Shown one piece after another: positions 1-6,299 of a stretch of DNA of 6,338 nucleotides; the first letter of the stretch is position 1; each line of letters begins with the position of its first letter. Source of the DNA: Candidatus Zixiibacteriota bacterium (GTDB lineage: Bacteria; Zixibacteria; MSB-5A5; GN15; PGXB01); the NCBI GenBank assembly GCA_026397495.1, contig JAPLUS010000026.1, forward strand, positions 1 to 6,338, written 5' to 3'. Position numbers and translations under genes: made by a program. The notes below the pieces were generated by a model. That model saw nothing but the letters and a program-made list of their open reading frames with translations, was not told the DNA's origin and did not search any database.

Positions 1-8
1 TATAAAAC

Positions 9-545
9 CTAAATCAAATATGAAGCCGGGTCAAGGCCATTTCCCTTAAAATAGGCCTTAATAATTTCCCGAACAGCGCCGTTCCCACCCTTGGCCGTTG
101 TTATATAGTCAACTTCAGTTTTGAGTTCTTCGGTGGCATCAGCCACCGCAATTGACAAGCCGACTTTCTTTGCCAAACCTATATCAAGGAGTTCGTTTCC
201 GACAAAAGCCACCTGCTTGTGATCTATTCCCAATTTCTCAAGGAGGGGTAGAATCTGTTTCCGTTTGTCCTTCATCTCCTGCAGAACATATTTGACGCCG
301 AGGTCTTTCATCCGCGAGGTGGTCGCTTCTGAAACGCGTCCCGAGATAGCGGCTATTTGCAATCCGGAGCGGAGAGCAAGAGCGATAAAAAATCCATCCG
401 AAATATTGAATTTCTTCATCTCGAATCCGTTGGGACCAAAAAAAATACTGTCGTCAGTGAGAACACCATCAACATCAAGCGCCAGAAGTTTTATCTTTTT
501 GAATTTTTCAGCCAGTTCATCATGCGTAAGTAATTTTTTCGGCAT
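9..545 (-). CDS. kdsC: KdsC-type 3-deoxy-D-manno-octulosonate 8-phosphate phosphatase (HAD superfamily)
   Basis: Predicted cytoplasmic phosphatase that hydrolyses Kdo-8-phosphate to Kdo, the step after KdsA in Kdo/lipopolysaccharide synthesis. The protein has 178 residues, the usual size for the small cap-less KdsC phosphatases that work as tetramers. HAD motif I is DVDGVLTD (residues 24-31; nucleophile D24, acid/base D26). Motif II is the serine of SGR (68-70). The motif III lysine is probably in MKDKRK (91-96). Motif IV reads GNELLD (116-121) rather than the common GDDxxD. The tail GGNGAVRE (153-160) is typical of the family. The start ATG lies 2 bases after the kdsA stop, with GAAGGAG 13 bases upstream inside kdsA, so translation is probably coupled. 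NeuA-associated phosphatase domains share this fold, but direct linkage to kdsA favours KdsC. The stop is 8 bases from the window edge. Confidence 0.93.
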   Translation of the reverse strand: MPKKLLTHDELAEKFKKIKLLALDVDGVLTDDSIFFGPNGFEMKKFNISDGFFIALALRSGLQIAAISGRVSEATTSRMKDLGVKYVLQEMKDKRKQILPLLEKLGIDHKQVAFVGNELLDIGLAKKVGLSIAVADATEELKTEVDYITTAKGGNGAVREIIKAYFKGNGLDPASYLI

Positions 546-547
546 TG

Positions 548-1342
548 TCAGGCGCTAACTCCTTCTTTTATTTTTATGACTTCCTTTATGAGGGCTTCCA
601 GATTATCAAGCGGCAACATCGCGCTGGAATCACTAAGAGCTTTGGCCGGTTCTGGGTGAGTTTCCACAAAGAGACCATCAACACCGATGGCCACGGCCGC
701 CCGCGCAAAAGGGATTATAAATTCCGGCTGCCCCAAGGAAATATTTCCGCCGCCGGCGGGAAGCTGCAAGGAATGAGTAGCATCGAAAACAATCGGATAC
801 CCAAATCTCCGCATAATCAGCAAGGATCGGAAATCAACTACAAGATTATGATACCCAAATGATGAGCCTCTTTCGGTGAGAATTACTTTTCCCGATTTGG
901 CCTTGCCGGCGATTTTATCCATATCTTCAGGGGCCAAGAATTGCCCCTTTTTAATATTTATCCATTTGCCAGTGGCGGCGGCTTGGCGAACCAATTCCGT
1001 CTGGCGCGAAAGAAACGCCGGAATCTGAAGAATATCAACCACCTCGGCGGCAGGATTTATCTCGGCGGTTTCGTGCACATCGGTCAGCAGGGGAAGCCCA
1101 AATTCTTGACCAACCCTCTGAAGAACTTTAAGACCATAATCGATGCCGCGGCCGGAGAACGAATCACCTGAAAGACGATTGGCTTTGGCATAGGATGATT
1201 TAAAGATGGCAGATATTTGGTATTTTTCGGAAAGTTCTTTTATTTTTTCTGCCGTCCGGAAACAGACCTCTTCCGATTCAATCACGCATGGCCCAACAAT
1301 CAAAAACAACTTTTTGCCATCAAGAATATTATCAATATGCAT
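548..1342 (-). CDS. kdsA: 3-deoxy-8-phosphooctulonate synthase (Kdo-8-P synthase), metal-dependent type
   Basis: Condenses phosphoenolpyruvate with D-arabinose 5-phosphate to give Kdo-8-phosphate, the committed step of Kdo synthesis in the cytoplasm. At 264 residues it is a complete TIM-barrel DAHP/KDO8P synthase, slightly shorter than the E. coli enzyme (284). Visible signatures are VGPCVIES (16-23), the KANR substrate motif (53-56), TDVHE (87-91), the PAFLSRQT segment (108-115), FGYHNLVVD (162-170) and FDATHSLQ (186-193). C19, H190, E227 and D238 correspond to the four metal ligands of class II enzymes such as that of Aquifex aeolicus; the metal-independent E. coli type has Asn in place of the Cys. 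It starts 12 bases after the lipoprotein-like gene and ends 2 bases before kdsC. The ribosome binding site is weak, suggesting translation coupled to the upstream gene. The start ATG is immediately preceded by an in-frame TGA, so it is the first possible ATG. Confidence 0.97.
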   Translation of the reverse strand: MHIDNILDGKKLFLIVGPCVIESEEVCFRTAEKIKELSEKYQISAIFKSSYAKANRLSGDSFSGRGIDYGLKVLQRVGQEFGLPLLTDVHETAEINPAAEVVDILQIPAFLSRQTELVRQAAATGKWINIKKGQFLAPEDMDKIAGKAKSGKVILTERGSSFGYHNLVVDFRSLLIMRRFGYPIVFDATHSLQLPAGGGNISLGQPEFIIPFARAAVAIGVDGLFVETHPEPAKALSDSSAMLPLDNLEALIKEVIKIKEGVSA

Positions 1343-1354
1343 TCAATTTAGGCT

Positions 1355-1735
1355 CTATTGGAGTTTTCTAAAATGCCATTTGATTCTATCGCCGTTCTTG
1401 GTTAAGAAGCGCTCCGATGAAACCGGTGCCATAGAATCATTAACTGAATATATCCAGGCATAGCTATTGCTTGCCGTAAGGGAATCGATTCCCTTCACAA
1501 AAATACCGCCGGGACTTTCAATGAAATCAACCCGGTGCAACACTTTGGTAATCTCAAAAACCGATTTTCCGGTTTCACCCTTTAATTCAATGACCAGACT
1601 ATCGGCCATTGGAAGGGCGGCCTTTTCCGCCGTCTCTATTATTTTTTCGGTTTCTGTTTTTCTATCAGCATGCCCGCACCCGACCCAAAATATTATGGGA
1701 ACCAAGAATAGGGCTAACCAAAAATTTCTTTTCAA
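1355..1735 (-). CDS. Probable exported lipoprotein with DUF4430-like domain, first gene of the Kdo operon
   Basis: Small protein (126 residues) of unknown function. Residues 1-20 form a signal peptide: KR, a hydrophobic stretch (5-18), then WVGC with Cys at 20. The Cys position suits lipoprotein processing, but Trp rather than Leu at -3 makes the lipobox imperfect. A charged linker (21-45) leads to a C-terminal domain (about 46-126) whose pattern fits DUF4430, the fold related to the transcobalamin C-terminal domain: SVFEITKVLHRVDF, GIFVKGIDSL, AWIYSVND and the closing NGDRIKWHF. The start codon is TTG, chosen because AAGGAGA lies 6 bases upstream, the signal peptide follows at once, and a stop codon closes the frame just upstream. 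It is the first gene after the promoter and sits 12 bases before kdsA, so it is expressed with Kdo synthesis. LptC was considered because it is a common neighbour, but the C-terminal pattern fits DUF4430 better. No function is proposed beyond an envelope role. Confidence 0.8.
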   Translation of the reverse strand: MKRNFWLALFLVPIIFWVGCGHADRKTETEKIIETAEKAALPMADSLVIELKGETGKSVFEITKVLHRVDFIESPGGIFVKGIDSLTASNSYAWIYSVNDSMAPVSSERFLTKNGDRIKWHFRKLQ

Positions 1736-1741
1736 TTCAAA

Positions 1742-1748
1742 TCTCCTT
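1742..1748 (-). promoter_or_regulatory. Shine-Dalgarno site that fixes the TTG start of the lipoprotein-like gene
   Basis: On the minus strand AAGGAGA stands 6 bases before TTG (1735-1733). The same frame is closed by TAA at 1753-1751, and no ATG or GTG in this frame lies before the signal peptide. A near-consensus site at ideal spacing makes TTG the likely start codon. Confidence 0.75.
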
Positions 1749-1770
1749 AATTATCTTTCCTGAACAAAAT

Positions 1771-1799
1771 AAAATAGGGACTTTCCCGGCCAAAGTCAA
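1771..1799 (-). promoter_or_regulatory. Sigma70-type promoter for the lipoprotein-kdsA-kdsC operon
   Basis: Read on the minus strand, TTGACT (1799-1794) matches the -35 consensus at 5 of 6 bases. After a 17-base spacer comes TATTTT (1776-1771), 4 of 6 against TATAAT. Transcription would start near 1764, giving a leader of about 30 bases before the TTG codon. The position at the head of three tightly packed genes supports the call. The GC-rich spacer also holds a dyad (1779-1797). Confidence 0.6.
1779..1797. promoter_or_regulatory. Short dyad inside the kds-side promoter, possible operator
   Basis: GACTTT (1779-1784) and AAAGTC (1792-1797) form a perfect 6-base inverted repeat around a 7-base GC-rich centre (CCCGGCC). 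It fills the spacer of the minus-strand promoter and overlaps its -35 box, where a repressor could act. A 6-base dyad can arise by chance, so this is a candidate only. Confidence 0.25.
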
Positions 1800-1906
1800 A
1801 GGTTTGATAAAATAAAGCCAAAAGGTCTTGGGTTGTACAAAAGCGAAACAAACAATCCCTATTGACGTAATTCTATATCAAGCAAGTCAAAAACAAATCT
1901 ATAAGT

Positions 1907-1912
1907 GGAAGA
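1907..1912 (+). promoter_or_regulatory. Shine-Dalgarno site that favours the ATG at 1920 for the adaptor gene
   Basis: GGAAGA lies 7 bases before ATG 1920. An in-frame GTG at 1905 would give five more residues, but it has no ribosome binding site of its own and overlaps this one. The ATG start also gives the more natural N-terminus, MFKK followed by a hydrophobic run. Confidence 0.6.
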
Positions 1913-1919
1913 ATATACA

Positions 1920-3008
1920 ATGTTTAAAAAAATCATCCTCATTACGATCGCCATCATAATAATTGGGGCTGTCATTTATTTCATGGTCAGCGGTTCAGGG
2001 AAAAAGGAAAATGGGATAAAGAAAGTCAAAGTGGAAAAAGGAGCGATTATCGATAAGGCCTTGGCGGTGGGCAGGATCGAACCTGAAAGGGAAATCTCGG
2101 TCAAGTCGAAAATATCCGGTCTTGTTAAAAAGATATATGTCGATATCGGCGATCAGGTAAAGGTGGGTGATCTGCTTATTGATGTTGCTCCGGATCCGAC
2201 TCCAATTGAATTCGCCGAGGCTAAACGCGAAGTGGAGATTTTTCAAGTTGGATATGATAATGCCAAACGGGAATTTGATAGAGTCATATCTCTTCGCGAT
2301 AAACAACTGGTTTCCAATCAAGAATATGAGGGGAAGAAGGCCACTTTTGATGAGGCTGAACTGCGGCTGAAATTAGCCAAGGAGAAATTGGGGCTGATAC
2401 AATCGGGGCCGACTGAAATAGCAGATCTGAAAGTGGATAATACCATTAAATCGCCCATAATCGGCATGGTCTTGGCCAAGCTGGTTGAGGAGGGGGATCC
2501 GGTGGTACCGCTGACTTCATATCAGGCCGGAACCGATCTTATGGTGCTGGCCTATATGGAAGATCTTATTTTTAAAGGTACCGTCGATGAAATTGATGTC
2601 GGCAAGCTGAAAGTTGATATGCCGGTGGAAATCAAGGTGGGGGCAATTCCCAATGATACCATAAGTGGATATTTATATAAAATCTCACCTAGGGCTCATA
2701 AGGAAGAGGGCTCTACCCTGTTTGATATTGAGATTAGGCTGAACACGGTCGGTAAATCCTTCTTGAGAGCCGGATACAGTGCCAATGCCAATATAGTGAT
2801 CACCAAAAAGACGGATATACTGCTGGTGCCGGAAAGACTGGTTAAAGTTGGTGATTCAGTATCAACCGTTGAAGTTATTGACTCGGTCGGGGCCATTACC
2901 ACCAAGAAAATAAAGACCGGCTTATCGGATGGTATAAATATCGAGGTCGTCGACGGACTTAAAGAAGGGGAAATGATAGTGGAACGGCCGCCGAAAGAAA
3001 TCAAGTAG
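1920..3008 (+). CDS. MacA/HlyD-type periplasmic adaptor (membrane fusion protein) of an ABC exporter
   Basis: Inner-membrane-anchored periplasmic adaptor expected to couple the ABC transporter encoded next to it to an outer-membrane channel. From ATG 1920 it has 362 residues. Order of parts: a basic start and one membrane anchor (about 4-23); the first half of a biotinyl-lipoyl-like domain (about 51-90, with ISGLVKKIYVDIGDQVKVGD); an alpha-helical hairpin with coiled-coil character (about 96-163); the second lipoyl half (about 176-195, IKSPIIGMVLAKLVEEGD); a beta-barrel domain (about 205-292); and a membrane-proximal domain (about 300-360, with ILLVPERLV and GLKEGEMIVERPP). The hairpin is short, as in MacA-type adaptors. 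It is the first gene of a four-gene operon and is followed after 13 bases by a permease gene. The anchor is a helix with no lipobox Cys. The substrate cannot be read from the sequence, so macA is a family likeness only. Confidence 0.9.
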   Translation: MFKKIILITIAIIIIGAVIYFMVSGSGKKENGIKKVKVEKGAIIDKALAVGRIEPEREISVKSKISGLVKKIYVDIGDQVKVGDLLIDVAPDPTPIEFAEAKREVEIFQVGYDNAKREFDRVISLRDKQLVSNQEYEGKKATFDEAELRLKLAKEKLGLIQSGPTEIADLKVDNTIKSPIIGMVLAKLVEEGDPVVPLTSYQAGTDLMVLAYMEDLIFKGTVDEIDVGKLKVDMPVEIKVGAIPNDTISGYLYKISPRAHKEEGSTLFDIEIRLNTVGKSFLRAGYSANANIVITKKTDILLVPERLVKVGDSVSTVEVIDSVGAITTKKIKTGLSDGINIEVVDGLKEGEMIVERPPKEIK

Positions 3009-3010
3009 AT

Positions 3011-3018
3011 AAGGGAAA
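3011..3018 (+). promoter_or_regulatory. Shine-Dalgarno site of the first permease gene
   Basis: AAGGGAAA follows the adaptor stop codon. GTG (3019) and ATG (3022) stand next to each other in frame. The AAGGG core is 6 bases from the ATG but only 3 from the GTG, so ATG 3022 is preferred. Confidence 0.5.
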
Positions 3019-3021
3019 GTG

Positions 3022-4257
3022 ATGATTCCTCTTTTATCCATCCGTCAATTCTTAAGAGATATGCGTCATCAAAAACTGCGGACCCTGATGACTATGGGGG
3101 GAATCCTCTGGGGCACGCTGGCCATTGTTCTTCTTTTTGCTTTCGGGAAAGGGATGCACGAAGCACAGATGAAATCCCAGAGAGGGATGGGCGAAAACAT
3201 CGCCATTGTCTGGTCAGGTCTAACCTCCAAACCATGGCAGGGGTTTCCCCGAGGACGTTCCATTGAGTTTACGGAGGAAGACGTGGCGATAATGAAAACA
3301 CGGATTTCCTCAATTGGAAGGATTTCTCCCGAATACTCCAATTGGAACGCCCATATGCAATATGGCAAGAAAAATATAGTGACAAATCTGATTGGAGTTT
3401 GGCCGGAATTCGGTGAAATGCGGAATCTGATCCCTGAGGTCGGAGGAAGATTCATCGATGCCCTGGATATAGCCCTTAAAAGGCGGGTTGTCTTTATCGG
3501 AGATGAATTAAAACAGCAGCTCTTTGGTGACCAGGAAGCAATTGGCCAGTATATTTTTATTAATAATGTTCCCTTTCAGGTGATTGGAGTTCTGAAAACC
3601 AAGAAGCAGGATAGCTCTTATAGTGGGCGCGATAATCGTAAAGCTGTTATCCCTTCAAGCACCCTTCAGGGAATGTATTCCAGATCATACCTCAATGACT
3701 TTGTCGTTCAAAATAGAGAAGGCAGCTCGATGGCGGCCGTGAAAAGCGGCATTTATGAGTTATTGAGCAGAAAATATCGTTTTGATCCAACCGATACCGA
3801 GGCTCTGAGTATATGGGATACGACGGAAGGGATGAAATTCATATCAACCTTTTTTCTTGCCTTTAGAATCTTTTTAATCGGTATTGGAATGGCCACACTG
3901 ATTACCGGGGGAATAGGTGTTTCCAATATAATGAATGTGGTTTTGGAAGAGCGGACCAAAGAAATCGGGATCAAAATGGCTCTGGGAGCCAAAAAAGGGA
4001 TGATAATGACGCAGTTTATTTTTGAAACCATGCTTCTGACAGTATTGGGAGGAATACTTGGGTATATCATTGGTGCGGGAATTATCAGAATAATTCCTCT
4101 TTTTAAATGGGAAGATTATATCGGAACGCCTCAGATTGATTTACTGGGAACGGTGCTGGCCATGGTAGTGCTGGGGATAGTCGGCCTCGCGGCCGGATAT
4201 TTCCCGGCCCGTCGCGCCGCCAATCTCCAACCGGTGCAGGCCTTAAAGTTATTTTAG
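3022..4257 (+). CDS. MacB/FtsX-type ABC transporter permease, first of a tandem pair
   Basis: Inner-membrane permease of a type VII (MacB/LolCE/FtsX-like) ABC exporter, 411 residues from ATG 3022. Layout: a cytoplasmic N-terminal segment with RDMRHQKLRT; TM1 (about 21-43); a large periplasmic MacB_PCD-type domain (about 45-270); then the FtsX domain with three more membrane segments (about 276-300, 327-356 and 372-394). EERTKEIGIKMALGAKK (309-325) is the family's cytoplasmic loop contacting the ATPase, and GYFPARRAANLQPVQAL (392-408) is its usual C-terminal motif. There is no fused nucleotide-binding domain, unlike E. coli MacB; the ATPase is encoded separately two genes downstream. The adaptor stop is 13 bases upstream and the next permease begins 3 bases after the stop. 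It is paralogous to that neighbour, so the two probably pair as a heterodimer. Such transporters export lipoproteins, peptides, macrolides or toxins; the substrate here is unknown. Confidence 0.92.
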   Translation: MIPLLSIRQFLRDMRHQKLRTLMTMGGILWGTLAIVLLFAFGKGMHEAQMKSQRGMGENIAIVWSGLTSKPWQGFPRGRSIEFTEEDVAIMKTRISSIGRISPEYSNWNAHMQYGKKNIVTNLIGVWPEFGEMRNLIPEVGGRFIDALDIALKRRVVFIGDELKQQLFGDQEAIGQYIFINNVPFQVIGVLKTKKQDSSYSGRDNRKAVIPSSTLQGMYSRSYLNDFVVQNREGSSMAAVKSGIYELLSRKYRFDPTDTEALSIWDTTEGMKFISTFFLAFRIFLIGIGMATLITGGIGVSNIMNVVLEERTKEIGIKMALGAKKGMIMTQFIFETMLLTVLGGILGYIIGAGIIRIIPLFKWEDYIGTPQIDLLGTVLAMVVLGIVGLAAGYFPARRAANLQPVQALKLF

Positions 4258-4260
4258 ATT

Positions 4261-5508
4261 ATGAACCTAAGATTGATGTACAATATATTCATTCGAGATT
4301 TCCGCAAACAGAAAAAGCGGATAACCTTGACTATTCTGGCGCTTGCCTGGGGAACTATCTCGATCATGCTTCTTTTGGCCTTTGGAGAGGGGCTCCGGTC
4401 GCAGATGTCTAAAAATCAGCATGGATTGGGGGAGGAGATTGTCATTCTCTGGGGAGGACAAACAACCATACCATATCAGGGACTGGGGCGGGGTCGTCGC
4501 ATCTTTTTTACCTCCGAAGATGTTGATTATTTAAAATGGCGAATGCCGGAATTGAAAGAAGTGGCAGGCGAGTATGCTCACTGGGGTGTTAATATAAGAT
4601 ATAAAGACAAAGTTTTTGCGATTCATATCACTGGGGTTTATCCCTGTTATGAAGATCTCCGGACCCACTACCCTCAGGCCGGCGGACGGTTTATCAATAA
4701 TCTTGATATGGAGTTGAAACGCCGGGTGGTCTTTCTTGGGCCGGAGTTAAAACAAAAACTTTTTGGCGAGGAAGAGGCCATTGGGAAACAGGTTATAATA
4801 GGATCAGTTCCCTTCACCGTCATAGGAATTATGCAGAGCAAGATGCAAATGAGTATGTACAGCGGTCCCGATAATGATAAGGCCTCACTTCCGGCCACTA
4901 CTTTTGCCGCCACTTTTGGCGATCGCTATCTGAACCTCATTGTCTATAAGCCAAAGGATCTATCGAATACGAAAAACATCGAAAAAAGAGTCTTTGAGGT
5001 AATGGGAGAGAAATACAGATTTGATCCCAATGATAAAGAGGCCATATATGTCTGGGATGTAGCTGAGGGAATTCGCGAGTTTAATAAGATTATGCTGGGG
5101 CTGCAGATTTTTCTTGGTTTTGTGGGAGGGATGTCTCTTCTGATAGCCGGCGTGGGTGTCGCCAATATTATGTATGTCTCAATAAAAGAGCGAACCCGTG
5201 AAATTGGTATCAAAATGGCGGTCGGCGCCAAAAGAAAATATATTTTGTTTCAATTTTTGATAGAATCATTGTTGATTACGTCAGTCGGGGGTATTGGCGG
5301 TATGTCCGTCAGTTATATTTTAACAGAAATATTCAAAAGGATTCCGATTCAGAGCGAGGTGCTCAATTTTATGGGACGCCCTACCGTCTCTTTTGAAATT
5401 GGACTAATTGTCGTTGCCATTCTTGGTCTTTTGGGTTTTGTATCCGGTATTTTCCCGGCCATGAGGGCCGCTTCGGTTAATCCGGTTGAATCATTGAGAT
5501 ATGAATAA
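4261..5508 (+). CDS. MacB/FtsX-type ABC transporter permease, second of a tandem pair
   Basis: Second permease, 415 residues, with the same plan: TM1 (about 21-43), a periplasmic domain (about 45-272), and three C-terminal membrane segments (about 278-303, 328-355 and 377-399). The FtsX coupling loop is KERTREIGIKMAVGAKR (309-325), and the end is GIFPAMRAASVNPVESL. Landmark motifs share residue numbers with the first permease: GGRFI at 141, KRRVVF at 153, KYRFDP at 251, EIGIKMA at 314. A hand count over the first 60 positions gives about 45% identity, which points to an old duplication followed by divergence. The ATG is 3 bases after the first permease's stop and has no clear ribosome binding site, so translation is probably coupled. 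It most likely forms the other half of a heterodimeric channel, by analogy with LolC/LolE. No ATPase domain is fused. Confidence 0.92.
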   Translation: MNLRLMYNIFIRDFRKQKKRITLTILALAWGTISIMLLLAFGEGLRSQMSKNQHGLGEEIVILWGGQTTIPYQGLGRGRRIFFTSEDVDYLKWRMPELKEVAGEYAHWGVNIRYKDKVFAIHITGVYPCYEDLRTHYPQAGGRFINNLDMELKRRVVFLGPELKQKLFGEEEAIGKQVIIGSVPFTVIGIMQSKMQMSMYSGPDNDKASLPATTFAATFGDRYLNLIVYKPKDLSNTKNIEKRVFEVMGEKYRFDPNDKEAIYVWDVAEGIREFNKIMLGLQIFLGFVGGMSLLIAGVGVANIMYVSIKERTREIGIKMAVGAKRKYILFQFLIESLLITSVGGIGGMSVSYILTEIFKRIPIQSEVLNFMGRPTVSFEIGLIVVAILGLLGFVSGIFPAMRAASVNPVESLRYE

Positions 5509-5535
5509 TCTATGGAATATTGAGGTGCTATTTCT

Positions 5536-6225
5536 ATGATAAATATGAAGGATGTTCGGAAAAAGTATAATAGCGGGAAAATAGAATTTGAGGCCCTTCG
5601 GGGGATTAATTTATCTGTGGAGCGAAATGAACTTGTCTCCATTATGGGACCATCCGGTTCGGGGAAATCGACGCTGATGAATATTATGGGTTGTCTTGAT
5701 GTACCCACTGACGGGGAGTACAAGATTGACGGGATTGAGGTAAGTAAATTATCAGGGAATCAGTTGGCGGAGATACGAAATCGGAAAGTGGGCTTTGTTT
5801 TCCAATCATTTAACCTATTGTCCTATGCCTCGGCTTTTGAGAATGTCGAGATCCCTCTGTTGTTCGCCGGAATGAAAGGGCAAAAACGCCGCGAGAGGGT
5901 GGTTGAGCTTCTGGCCAGTGTCGGGCTGGCTGATAAGATGGCCAATAGGCCGACCGAAATGTCCGGCGGGGAGATGCAGAGAGTAGCCGTGGCGCGGGCT
6001 TTGGCCAATAAGCCCAATCTTATTCTGGCCGATGAACCGACTGGAAACCTGGATAGCAAATCCGGCGGCGAGATAATTAAGCTTTTCTCCCAACTCTGGG
6101 AAGAAGGGCATACCATTGTCATCATCACCCACGACCAGAATGTGGCGCGGACGACTAAACGGACTGTCCGACTAAAAGATGGCATGATTGACAATGGTAA
6201 TGAAAATGGCCTGAATTTTCAATAG
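5536..6225 (+). CDS. MacB/LolD-type ABC transporter ATP-binding protein
   Basis: Cytoplasmic ATPase subunit, 229 residues, the usual length of stand-alone LolD/MacB-type nucleotide-binding domains. Visible motifs: Walker A GPSGSGKS (38-45), Q-loop glutamine Q90 in FVFQSFNLL, signature MSGGEMQR (142-149), Walker B LILADEP (162-168) with catalytic E167, D-loop NLDS (171-174) and switch histidine H199 in ITHD. The DVPTDGEYKIDG segment and Q-loop context are those of the LolD/MacB clade. Every catalytic residue is present, so it should be active. It follows the second permease by 27 bases with its own site GAGGTG (5522-5527), 8 bases before the ATG, which supports this start over the internal ATG at residue 4. 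Two copies would drive the two permeases. It is the last operon gene visible, because a probable insertion sequence begins 8 bases after its stop. Confidence 0.95.
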   Translation: MINMKDVRKKYNSGKIEFEALRGINLSVERNELVSIMGPSGSGKSTLMNIMGCLDVPTDGEYKIDGIEVSKLSGNQLAEIRNRKVGFVFQSFNLLSYASAFENVEIPLLFAGMKGQKRRERVVELLASVGLADKMANRPTEMSGGEMQRVAVARALANKPNLILADEPTGNLDSKSGGEIIKLFSQLWEEGHTIVIITHDQNVARTTKRTVRLKDGMIDNGNENGLNFQ

Positions 6226-6252
6226 GTCGAAACTGATCTTCCCCCGATTTTG

Positions 6253-6281
6253 TGGACACTTTGCTAAGCATATATTATCAT
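6253..6281 (+). promoter_or_regulatory. Candidate transposase promoter within the insertion-sequence end
   Basis: TGGACA (6253-6258, 5 of 6 to TTGACA), a 17-base spacer, then TATCAT (6276-6281, 5 of 6 to TATAAT). TATATT and TATTAT overlap just upstream as alternatives. IS3-family elements usually carry such a promoter partly inside the left terminal repeat. The -10 is close to the ribosome binding site at 6288, leaving a leader of only about 12 bases. Confidence 0.45.
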
Positions 6282-6299
6282 TTGTTTGGAGGTGTTCAT

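Noticed and set aside
265..862. Plus-strand open frames at 265-558 and 545-862
   Set aside because: They lie antisense to kdsC and kdsA, both complete with catalytic motifs. Their translations have no recognisable domain and no convincing ribosome binding site was noted.
1355..1735. LptC identity for the small lipoprotein-like gene
   Set aside because: Length and neighbourhood would allow a short LptC, but the C-terminal pattern (GIFVKGIDSL, AWIYSVND, NGDRIKWHF) fits DUF4430 and no LptC beta-jellyroll motif was recognised.
1777..1787. GGGACTTTCCC, identical to a eukaryotic NF-kappaB-type site
   Set aside because: This is bacterial DNA, so the match is coincidental. It is explained by the promoter spacer and dyad.
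1862..1890. TTGACG as a -35 box for the exporter operon
   Set aside because: No acceptable -10 lies 16-18 bases downstream (the bases there are near AGTCAA), and TATATC at 1874 is too close. The exporter promoter remains unidentified.
5349..5723. Minus-strand open frame of 124 codons across the permease-ATPase junction
   Set aside because: It is antisense to two well-supported genes, low in complexity and without recognisable motifs. The same holds for the minus-strand frames at 2696-3004, 3069-3455, 3753-4070, 4944-5231 and 5815-6194.
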